Origin: an uncultured bacterium
GTDB lineage: Bacteria > Pseudomonadota > Gammaproteobacteria > Burkholderiales > Burkholderiaceae_E
Assembly (NCBI GenBank): GCA_903864485.1
Contig: CAIPGD010000474.1
Location: 1 to 8,220 of the forward strand
DNA: 8,220 bases
Direction of reading: 5' to 3'
Numbering within the stretch: position 1 is the stretch's first letter; every line of letters starts with the position of its first letter. Positions 1 to 4,732 of this stretch are shown here, in pieces. The notes beneath the pieces were generated by a model, which worked only from the letters and a program-made list of their open reading frames with translations, searched no databases and was not told the origin of the DNA. Made by a program: the position numbers and the translations under genes.

Positions 1-333
1 ATCGGTGATGTGGGTCATGGGTGGTTCGCTCAATTCGGTACTGGCCTCGACCTCGGCGCGCAACTCCGAGACCTGGGTTTGCATCTCGGAAACCGACTTC
101 TGCATCGAGGACTGGAGTTCTCGCGCAGCGCCCTGCATCTCTTGCTGAACGCGGCGGAGTTCCTCGAGTTCGACCTGGCGAGTGATGTCGTTTTTAACAT
201 CCGCCACGTAACGCTGCAGCTTGCCGATCCATTCACCCGCCTGGCGCGCCACACGCGGCAATCGCTCAGGCCCGAGCACGACGAGGGCGACCACCGCGAT
301 CACCATCATCTCGGAAAAACCAATGTCAAACAT
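1..333 (-). CDS. tatB: Sec-independent protein translocase TatB, N-terminal part (runs off the left edge)
   Basis: TatB works with TatC as the inner-membrane receptor for folded proteins that carry twin-arginine signal peptides. The first 111 codons are visible and the frame is still open at base 1. The protein starts MFDIGFSEMM and has one membrane segment at about residues 5-20 (IGFSEMMVIAVVALVVL), with the conserved Glu at position 8 and the Gly-Pro hinge at 21-22. A charged amphipathic helix (ERLPRVARQAGEWIGKLQ) follows. Residues 45-100 are a heptad-like, Glu/Gln-rich stretch likely to be helical or coiled coil. The ATG at 333-331 is preceded 10 nt upstream by GAGGAG, a strong ribosome binding site. 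The gene lies 40 bp after tatA. The MFDIGFSE start and long charged helix separate TatB from TatA. The C-terminus is outside the window, and tatC probably follows. Confidence 0.95.
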   Translation of the reverse strand, partial: MFDIGFSEMMVIAVVALVVLGPERLPRVARQAGEWIGKLQRYVADVKNDITRQVELEELRRVQQEMQGAARELQSSMQKSVSEMQTQVSELRAEVEASTELSEPPMTHITD

Positions 334-343
334 GTCGTTGGCG

Positions 344-349
344 CTCCTC
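344..349 (-). promoter_or_regulatory. ribosome binding site of tatB
   Basis: GAGGAG on the minus strand, 10 nt before the tatB ATG. It is one of the few strong Shine-Dalgarno sequences in the window and suggests tatB is initiated on its own rather than only by coupling to tatA. Confidence 0.7.
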
Positions 350-373
350 GCGCCCGATCAAAGGATCAGAGAC

Positions 374-664
374 TCAGGAGCGACGCTCCCGGGCATCCAC
401 ATCGATCGTCCGCGCGGCATCGTGGGCCGACGATTGAGCATGGGTCGTTGCACCCGCTACGCCGGAGGTTCCCGACGCTGCATTCGAGCCTGAAGCACCC
501 ACCTGCTCCGCCGGCTTGTCGGCTGTGGCCTCTTTCATGCCTTCTTTGAAACCCTTCACCGCACCGCCCAGATCGCCACCGAGGTTGCGCAGCTTTTTCG
601 TACCAAATACCAGCAAAATGATCGCGAGAACGATCAACCAGTGCCAAATACTAAAAGATCCCAT
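374..664 (-). CDS. tatA: Sec-independent protein translocase TatA
   Basis: TatA forms the pore or membrane-weakening oligomer of the twin-arginine export system in the inner membrane. The 96-residue protein begins MGSFSIWHWL. It has a short hydrophobic segment at residues 5-20, the conserved Phe-Gly hinge at 20-21, and then the amphipathic helix TKKLRNLGGDLGGAVKGFKE, all hallmarks of the family. Residues 48-96 are a low-complexity Ala/Ser/Gly/Thr tail ending in a charged RERRS. That makes the protein somewhat longer than the usual 70-90 residues, but this tail is poorly conserved across the family. The ATG at 664-662 has GAGGA 7 nt upstream. The gene lies 14 bp after hinT and 40 bp before tatB, as expected for a his-hinT-tat operon. 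Confidence 0.95.
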   Translation of the reverse strand: MGSFSIWHWLIVLAIILLVFGTKKLRNLGGDLGGAVKGFKEGMKEATADKPAEQVGASGSNAASGTSGVAGATTHAQSSAHDAARTIDVDARERRS

Positions 665-671
665 GTGCGTA

Positions 672-676
672 TCCTC
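672..676 (-). promoter_or_regulatory. ribosome binding site of tatA
   Basis: GAGGA on the minus strand, 7 nt before the tatA ATG, in the 14-bp gap after the hinT stop codon. It supports the 664 start. Confidence 0.65.
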
Positions 677-678
677 GC

Positions 679-1035
679 TCAGTGCCGGTTCATGCCCGAG
701 CCGAGCGGCTCCGTTCCGCCAAGCAGGTGAAAGTGGAGATGATACACCTCCTGCCGGCCGACTCTGCCGTTGTTGGCGACCAGGCGGAAGCCATCGGGCG
801 AACCCTGTTCATGGGCGATTTTCCCGGCAATCGTCATCATTTTGCCCAAGACCGCTGAGTGCGTTTCGTCCGCATCGTAGAGATTCTCGACGTGCCGCTT
901 GGGAATCATCAAGAGGTGCATCGACGCCTGCGGATGGATATCGTGGAAAACCAGAACGTCATCGTCTTCAAAGACTTTACGCGCCGGAATTTCACCGGCC
1001 ACGATCTTGCAAAAAATACAGGGGGTCTGACTCAT
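679..1035 (-). CDS. hinT: HIT-family purine nucleotide phosphoramidase (HinT type)
   Basis: HIT proteins hydrolyse purine nucleoside phosphoramidates and aminoacyl-adenylates in the cytoplasm. This 118-residue protein is full length for the HinT branch. The histidine triad is EVYHLHFHLLGG at residues 96-107, with His99, His101 and His103; in the family the middle of these is the nucleophile. The N-terminus has the CIFCKIVAGEIPA signature (residues 6-18), with the Cys6/Cys9 pair that binds zinc in some relatives. The central HDIHPQASMHLLMIPKRH segment is also typical. The start ATG overlaps the hisE stop as ATGA, and AAGGAA lies 7 nt upstream, so translation is probably both coupled to hisE and directly initiated. 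Its position between his and tat genes is common in proteobacteria, but no direct role in histidine synthesis is established. Confidence 0.95.
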   Translation of the reverse strand: MSQTPCIFCKIVAGEIPARKVFEDDDVLVFHDIHPQASMHLLMIPKRHVENLYDADETHSAVLGKMMTIAGKIAHEQGSPDGFRLVANNGRVGRQEVYHLHFHLLGGTEPLGSGMNRH

Positions 1036-1385
1036 TCTCTTGTTCCTTCGTCGACTTCACGTTGCAGGCGCTTGCGCAGGGCCTTTTCCTCGATGCCGGA
1101 CAGTCCCTCACGGCGCGCGAGTTCAGCCAGCACGTCGTTGGGGTGCAGGTCATGGTGCGCAAGCATCACCAGGCAATGAAACCAGAGGTCGGCACATTCA
1201 GCAACGATTCGATCAGGCACGCCGTCTTTTGCAGCCAGCACAACCTCGGTCGCCTCCTCACCGATTTTCTTGAGAATCGCATCATCGCCTCGGCTGATCA
1301 GCCTCGCGACGTAAGACTGATTGGGGTCGGCTGATCGCCTGGACTCAATCGTTGCCGCCAGCCGGGCCAAAATTTCTTCGGTCAT
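1032..1385 (-). CDS. hisE: phosphoribosyl-ATP pyrophosphatase
   Basis: HisE hydrolyses phosphoribosyl-ATP to phosphoribosyl-AMP plus pyrophosphate, the second step of histidine synthesis, in the cytoplasm. The 117-residue protein is an all-helical MazG-like pyrophosphohydrolase. It has the metal-binding helix KKIGEEATEVVLAAK (residues 39-53) and the second acidic helix ECADLWFHCLVMLAHHDL (63-80), whose Glu and Asp residues bind magnesium. It is a stand-alone HisE, not fused to HisI as in enterobacteria. The ATG at 1385-1383 overlaps the hisI stop as ATGA, and a weak AGGA lies 11 nt upstream. The gene ends in an ATGA overlap with hinT. Just upstream lies an A8 run that could allow frameshifting from hisI into this frame (see the separate entry). 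Confidence 0.96.
   Translation of the reverse strand: MTEEILARLAATIESRRSADPNQSYVARLISRGDDAILKKIGEEATEVVLAAKDGVPDRIVAECADLWFHCLVMLAHHDLHPNDVLAELARREGLSGIEEKALRKRLQREVDEGTRE
1043..1048 (-). promoter_or_regulatory. ribosome binding site of hinT
   Basis: AAGGAA on the minus strand, inside the 3' end of hisE and 7 nt before the hinT ATG. It supports the ATG that overlaps the hisE stop codon. Confidence 0.65.
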
Positions 1386-1828
1386 GACGTTTTTTTTCCT
1401 GCTTGGTAAATCGTTTCGGGATCGACGAGCGGCGCCTCCGTTTCTTGCCAGACGCCGCTCTCAAGGCGTCGATAGAAACACCGTCGGCGCCCGGTATGGC
1501 AGGCCACGCCCCCCGTTTGCTCGACCTCCAGCAGGATCACATCGGCATCACAGTCGATCCTCAAACCAAGCACTGTTTGCGTGTGCCCACTCTCTTCACC
1601 TTTGCGCCAAAGCCGCTGACGCGAACGCGACCAGTACACAGCCCGCCCCGTCGCGACGGTCTCCGCCAGAGACTCACGATTCATCCAGGCCACCATCAGG
1701 ACTTCGCCATCCTGAACGTTCTGGGCAATCGCCGGAATAAGCCCCTGCGCGTCGAACCGAACGGTGTCGAGCCAGGTCACGCCGTTGGGGCCGATCTGGG
1801 ACGCCTGAACCGGGGACGCCTCAGTCAC
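1382..1828 (-). CDS. hisI: phosphoribosyl-AMP cyclohydrolase
   Basis: HisI opens the adenine ring of phosphoribosyl-AMP to give ProFAR, the third step of histidine synthesis. The 148-residue protein has the family signatures in order: LMVAWMN (44-50), the YWSRSRQRLWRKGEESGHTQ region (65-84), the metal-binding IDCDAD (91-96; Asp92, Asp94 and Asp96 for magnesium and Cys93 for zinc) and ACHTGRRRCFYR (109-120), which supplies the other zinc cysteines, Cys110 and Cys117. The start is GTG at 1828-1826, overlapping the hisF stop as GTGA. No ATG lies in frame just upstream and there is no strong Shine-Dalgarno, so translation is probably coupled to hisF. The last codons contain the A8 run described separately. 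Confidence 0.96.
   Translation of the reverse strand: MTEASPVQASQIGPNGVTWLDTVRFDAQGLIPAIAQNVQDGEVLMVAWMNRESLAETVATGRAVYWSRSRQRLWRKGEESGHTQTVLGLRIDCDADVILLEVEQTGGVACHTGRRRCFYRRLESGVWQETEAPLVDPETIYQAGKKTS
1390..1397 (-). other. A8 slippery run at the hisI-hisE junction
   Basis: On the minus strand the last hisI codons read GGA AAA AAA ACG TCA TGA, giving eight consecutive A residues. The heptamer A AAA AAA is in the zero frame of hisI and fits the X XXY YYZ pattern of -1 ribosomal slippery sites. A -1 slip would continue as AAC GTC ATG ACC, which is exactly the hisE frame, giving a HisI-HisE fusion with no stop between. Polymerase slippage adding one A would have the same outcome. Function is inferred; no clear downstream structure was recognised. 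Confidence 0.4.
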
Positions 1829-2583
1829 AGTCGCACCGGGATGCCGCGCGCGGCCATGAGTTGCTTGGCCTCGCCTACCGTATGGTCACCAAAATGAAAG
1901 ATACTGGCCGCCAGAACGGCATCGGCAGCACCCAGGGTCACGCCCTCAACCAGATGCTCCAGCGTCCCAACACCCCCCGACGCAATGACCGGAACCGGAA
2001 CCGCCTCGGCAACCGCGCGGGTAAGCGCGAGATCAAATCCGGACCGTGTGCCGTCACGATCCATGCTGGTGAGTAAAATCTCGCCAGCGCCACGCTGAGC
2101 TGCTTCGATGGCCCACTGCACGGCGTCGCGCCCGGTGCCTCGGCGTCCGCCATGCGTATAGACCTGCCAGCGCCCGGGAGCGTCCTCGCGGGCGTCGATG
2201 GCCACGACCATACATTGCGAACCATAGCGGTTTGCAGTGGCATTGATGAGGTCGGGGTCCTGCAACGCGGCGGTGTTGATGGAGATCTTGTCAGCGCCTG
2301 CGTTGAGCAAACGCCGCACATCTTCGACCCGACGCACTCCGCCACCGACCGTGAGCGGGATAAAGACTTCGCTGGCAACCGCTTCGATCACGGACAGAAT
2401 CAAATCGCGGTCATCGCTCGACGCCGTAATGTCGAGAAAGGTCAGTTCGTCCGCGCCCTGCGCGTTGTAACGGCGGGCAATTTCGACGGGATCGCCCGCG
2501 TCGCGCAGTTCGACAAAATTCACCCCCTTGACGACCCGCCCAGCGGTGACATCAAGACAGGGAATGATGCGGCGCGCGAGCAT
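1825..2583 (-). CDS. hisF: imidazole glycerol phosphate synthase, cyclase subunit
   Basis: HisF takes ammonia from HisH and converts PRFAR to imidazole glycerol phosphate and AICAR, linking histidine and purine synthesis. The 252-residue protein is a complete TIM barrel. The two catalytic aspartates are present: Asp11 in IIPCLD and Asp130 in VVAIDAR. The phosphate-binding loops are the LTVGGGV region (residues 77-83) and VIASGGVGTLE near the C-terminus. The ammonia-tunnel region GVNFVELRDAGDP and the DITASSDDRD loop are conserved. The start is ATG at 2583-2581 and no clear Shine-Dalgarno is visible. The gene lies 46 bp after hisA, the longest gap in the his cluster, and overlaps hisI by 4 bp. 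HisF and HisA are homologous half-barrel duplicates, and this one is HisF by the LARRIIPCLD start. Confidence 0.97.
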   Translation of the reverse strand: MLARRIIPCLDVTAGRVVKGVNFVELRDAGDPVEIARRYNAQGADELTFLDITASSDDRDLILSVIEAVASEVFIPLTVGGGVRRVEDVRRLLNAGADKISINTAALQDPDLINATANRYGSQCMVVAIDAREDAPGRWQVYTHGGRRGTGRDAVQWAIEAAQRGAGEILLTSMDRDGTRSGFDLALTRAVAEAVPVPVIASGGVGTLEHLVEGVTLGAADAVLAASIFHFGDHTVGEAKQLMAARGIPVRL

Positions 2584-2629
2584 CGGGTTAAGCCGAAGAG
2601 GTTGCTGCCACCGTACCCAACGCGCCGGC

Positions 2630-3385
2630 TTAGCGCCCGGCGTCGGGTCCGGTCAGTTGATCTGCGCGGGCCTGAGCTTCGGCCAGCGACAAAGCGCCCT
2701 CGTATAGCGCCCGCCCGAGAATGGCCCCCGAGACGCCCTCGGATTCGACGGCACAAAGTGCTTCAACATCCGCAAGGTTGGTCACCCCGCCGGAAGCAAT
2801 CACTGGAATTCGAACCGACTGGGCAAGCCGCACAGTTGCTTCGACGTTGACACCTTGCATCATCCCGTCGCGCCCAATGTCGGTATAGATAATCGCTTCG
2901 ACCCCGATGTCTTCGAATTTGTGGGCGAGATCGATCACGTCATGGCCGGTCAGTTTGCTCCAACCATCGGTGGCCACTTTGCCATCGCGCGCATCGAGCC
3001 CAACGATAATCTGGCCGGGAAATGCACCACAGGCATCGTGCAAAAAACCGGGGTTCTTGACCGCCGCCGTTCCGATGATGATCCACTCGAGACCATCATC
3101 CAGATAACGCTCAATCGTGTCGAGGTCGCGAACGCCGCCGCCGAGCTGAATCGGGATACGGTCGCCGACTGCCGCAATGATCTCGCGAATGGCACCCTCA
3201 TTCTTGGGGCGCCCCGCCACCGCGCCATTCAGATCCACTAGATGCAGACGACGCGCGCCCTGTTCGACCCAGTGGGAGGCCATCGCGCCAGGATCTTCGG
3301 AAAAAACAGTCGCGTCTTGCAGGTCGCCCTGACGCAGACGGACGCAACGCCCATCTTTCAGATCGATTGCCGGTATCAGCAGCAT
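2630..3385 (-). CDS. hisA: ProFAR isomerase (phosphoribosylformimino-5-aminoimidazole carboxamide ribotide isomerase)
   Basis: HisA isomerises ProFAR to PRFAR by an Amadori rearrangement, the fourth step of the pathway. The 251-residue protein is a TIM barrel with catalytic Asp8 (MLLIPAID) and Asp131 (VGLDARDG). The TDIGRDG loop at 168-174 contains the conserved Asp169, and the phosphate-binding loops are IQLGGGVRD (79-87) and VIASGGV (195-201). The length is normal for the family. The start ATG at 3385-3383 matches the usual LIPAIDLKDG N-terminus and follows hisH by 19 bp, without an obvious Shine-Dalgarno. The stop is TAA. Nothing unusual is seen in the active-site residues. Confidence 0.97.
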   Translation of the reverse strand: MLLIPAIDLKDGRCVRLRQGDLQDATVFSEDPGAMASHWVEQGARRLHLVDLNGAVAGRPKNEGAIREIIAAVGDRIPIQLGGGVRDLDTIERYLDDGLEWIIIGTAAVKNPGFLHDACGAFPGQIIVGLDARDGKVATDGWSKLTGHDVIDLAHKFEDIGVEAIIYTDIGRDGMMQGVNVEATVRLAQSVRIPVIASGGVTNLADVEALCAVESEGVSGAILGRALYEGALSLAEAQARADQLTGPDAGR

Positions 3386-3404
3386 GGCTCAGAACAGGTT
3401 GGTT

Positions 3405-4109
3405 TCAGGGGGACCAGCTGGCGAAGTTCGCATATAAACGCAAGCCCGCAGCGGCGCTTTTTTCAGGGTGAAACTGAGTAGCGAAGATGTTATCCCGCGC
3501 CACTGCACTGGTAAAGCTGACGCCATGTTCGGACCGACCGACCTCTAGCCCCGGATCGGTCGGACAGGCGTAATAACTGTGCACGAAATAAAACCGCTCT
3601 TCGTCTGGGATACCCTGCCAGAGGGCGTGCGGCCGGACCTGAGTTACGGTGTTCCAGCCCATGTGGGGGACTTTGAGTGAGCGCCCTTCATGGTCGCGCT
3701 GCCCGGCCGGAAAGCGGATGACGCGCCCCGGGAAGAGACCCAAACACGAAGTCCCACCATCGCCGACTTTGCCCTCGTGGCCCCCTTCGTCGTCTCTGCC
3801 CCCTCTGCCCCCTCGGCCCCCTTCACCCTCTTCGCTACAGTCGAACAACATTTGTTCACCGACGCAAACCCCAAACAAGGGCCGCGACCGAGCGAACTCC
3901 AGCAGGGCATCGAGCAAACCGGCCTGGCGCAGATGCGCCATGCAATCCGGCATCGCGCCCTGTCCTGGAAACACCGCACGGTCTGCGCTGGCTATCGCTG
4001 CGGCATCCTGCGCAATCACAACGCGATGGCGGGGCGCTACATGCTCAAGCGCCTTGAAGACCGAGCGCAGATTTCCCATTCCATAATCGATTACGGCAAT
4101 CGTGCCCAT
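3405..4109 (-). CDS. hisH: imidazole glycerol phosphate synthase, glutamine amidotransferase subunit, with repeat insertion
   Basis: HisH is the class I glutamine amidotransferase that releases ammonia from glutamine and channels it into the HisF barrel. The 234-residue protein has the N-terminal IDYGMGNLRSV segment, the PGQGAMPDCM loop, the nucleophile Cys82 in LFGVCVGEQML, and His214/Glu216 of the triad in TQFHPEKSA. KVPHMGWNTV and FVHSYYA are also typical. It is about 20 residues longer than the roughly 200-215 usual for the family. The excess is a Gly/Arg/Glu-rich tract at residues 96-119, between the SEEG turn and the LGLFPGRV strand, encoded by degenerate 9-bp repeats. The catalytic residues are intact, so the enzyme is probably active. 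The ATG at 4109 lies 35 bp after hisB and has only a weak AGAG upstream. Confidence 0.95.
   Translation of the reverse strand: MGTIAVIDYGMGNLRSVFKALEHVAPRHRVVIAQDAAAIASADRAVFPGQGAMPDCMAHLRQAGLLDALLEFARSRPLFGVCVGEQMLFDCSEEGEGGRGGRGGRDDEGGHEGKVGDGGTSCLGLFPGRVIRFPAGQRDHEGRSLKVPHMGWNTVTQVRPHALWQGIPDEERFYFVHSYYACPTDPGLEVGRSEHGVSFTSAVARDNIFATQFHPEKSAAAGLRLYANFASWSP
3753..3824 (-). repeat. degenerate 9-bp tandem repeat tract inside hisH
   Basis: Eight consecutive 9-bp units on the minus strand encode the residue triplets EGG, RGG, RGG, RDD, EGG, HEG, KVG and DGG (HisH residues 96-119). The clearest units share GGGGGC (for example CGAGGGGGC and AGAGGGGGC), and the tract becomes more degenerate towards its 3' end. 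It is in frame and leaves the surrounding HisH sequence intact. It looks like a replication-slippage expansion in a surface loop. The exact edges are approximate. Confidence 0.7.
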
Positions 4110-4144
4110 CGGATAACGCGCTCTGTGTTCTTGGGCCGTCGGGG

Positions 4145-4732
4145 TTACAGACTGCCCTTGGTCGATGGCACGCTGTCGACCGCCCGCGGGTCCAACTCAA
4201 CGGCCATCCTTAGGGCGCGCCCGAACGCTTTGAAGATGGTTTCGCACTGATGATGGCAATTGACGCCGCGCAGGTTATCGACATGCAGCGTGACGCCTGC
4301 GTGGTTGACAAAGCCGCGGAAGAACTCAATTAGCAGATCCACATCAAAGCTACCCACGTTGGCGCGCGTAAAAGTGACATGCCAATCAAGCCCTGGCCGC
4401 CCGGACAGGTCGACCACCACCCGCGACAGCGCTTCGTCCAGCGGCACATAAGCATGGCCATAACGGCGCACGCCCCGCTTATCGCCAACCGCTTGGGCAA
4501 AAGCCTGCCCCAAGGTGATGCCGACATCTTCAACGGTGTGATGCGCATCAATCTCGAGATCACCCTGGGCCACGATATCGAGATCAATCAAGCCGTGGCG
4601 CACAATCTGATCGAGCATGTGATCCAAAAAAGGCACGCCCGTCGCAAGTGACTTTTGACCAGTACCGTCCAGATTAACGGCCACACGGATGCGGGTTTCG
4701 GCGGTGTTGCGGGTGACTTCAGCGGTTCGCAT
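4145..4732 (-). CDS. hisB: imidazoleglycerol-phosphate dehydratase
   Basis: HisB dehydrates imidazole glycerol phosphate to imidazole acetol phosphate, the sixth step. From the ATG at 4732-4730 the protein is 195 residues, the normal length of the monofunctional enzyme. Metal-binding motifs are FLDHMLDQ (35-42), IDAHHTVED (61-69) and NCHHQCETIFKAF (158-170), and the C-terminus is the typical PSTKGSL. A start 13 codons further upstream (4771) is open, but it adds residues inside hisC that do not resemble the family. The 4732 start gives the usual MRTAEVTRNT beginning, so I prefer it. It overlaps the hisC end by 14 bp and has only a weak GAGAG upstream, suggesting coupling. There is no N-terminal phosphatase domain like that of E. 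coli HisB, so histidinol-phosphate phosphatase must come from another gene. Confidence 0.95.
   Translation of the reverse strand: MRTAEVTRNTAETRIRVAVNLDGTGQKSLATGVPFLDHMLDQIVRHGLIDLDIVAQGDLEIDAHHTVEDVGITLGQAFAQAVGDKRGVRRYGHAYVPLDEALSRVVVDLSGRPGLDWHVTFTRANVGSFDVDLLIEFFRGFVNHAGVTLHVDNLRGVNCHHQCETIFKAFGRALRMAVELDPRAVDSVPSTKGSL

Noticed and set aside
30..254. Minus-strand 74-codon frame inside tatB
   Set aside because: It is out of frame with the clear TatB sequence, which runs from 333 through the left edge.
516..1334. Plus-strand open frame of 272 codons opposite tatA, hinT and hisE
   Set aside because: The composition is Arg/Ser/Pro-rich without motifs, and all three genes on the other strand are well supported.
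2584..2629. Possible terminator or promoter in the 46-bp hisA-hisF gap
   Set aside because: No stable stem with a T tract and no convincing -35/-10 pair is visible; it looks like a simple spacer.
3649..4086. Proline/serine-rich plus-strand frame over the hisH repeat
   Set aside because: The Pro-rich composition is simply the complement of the Gly-rich repeat tract in hisH.
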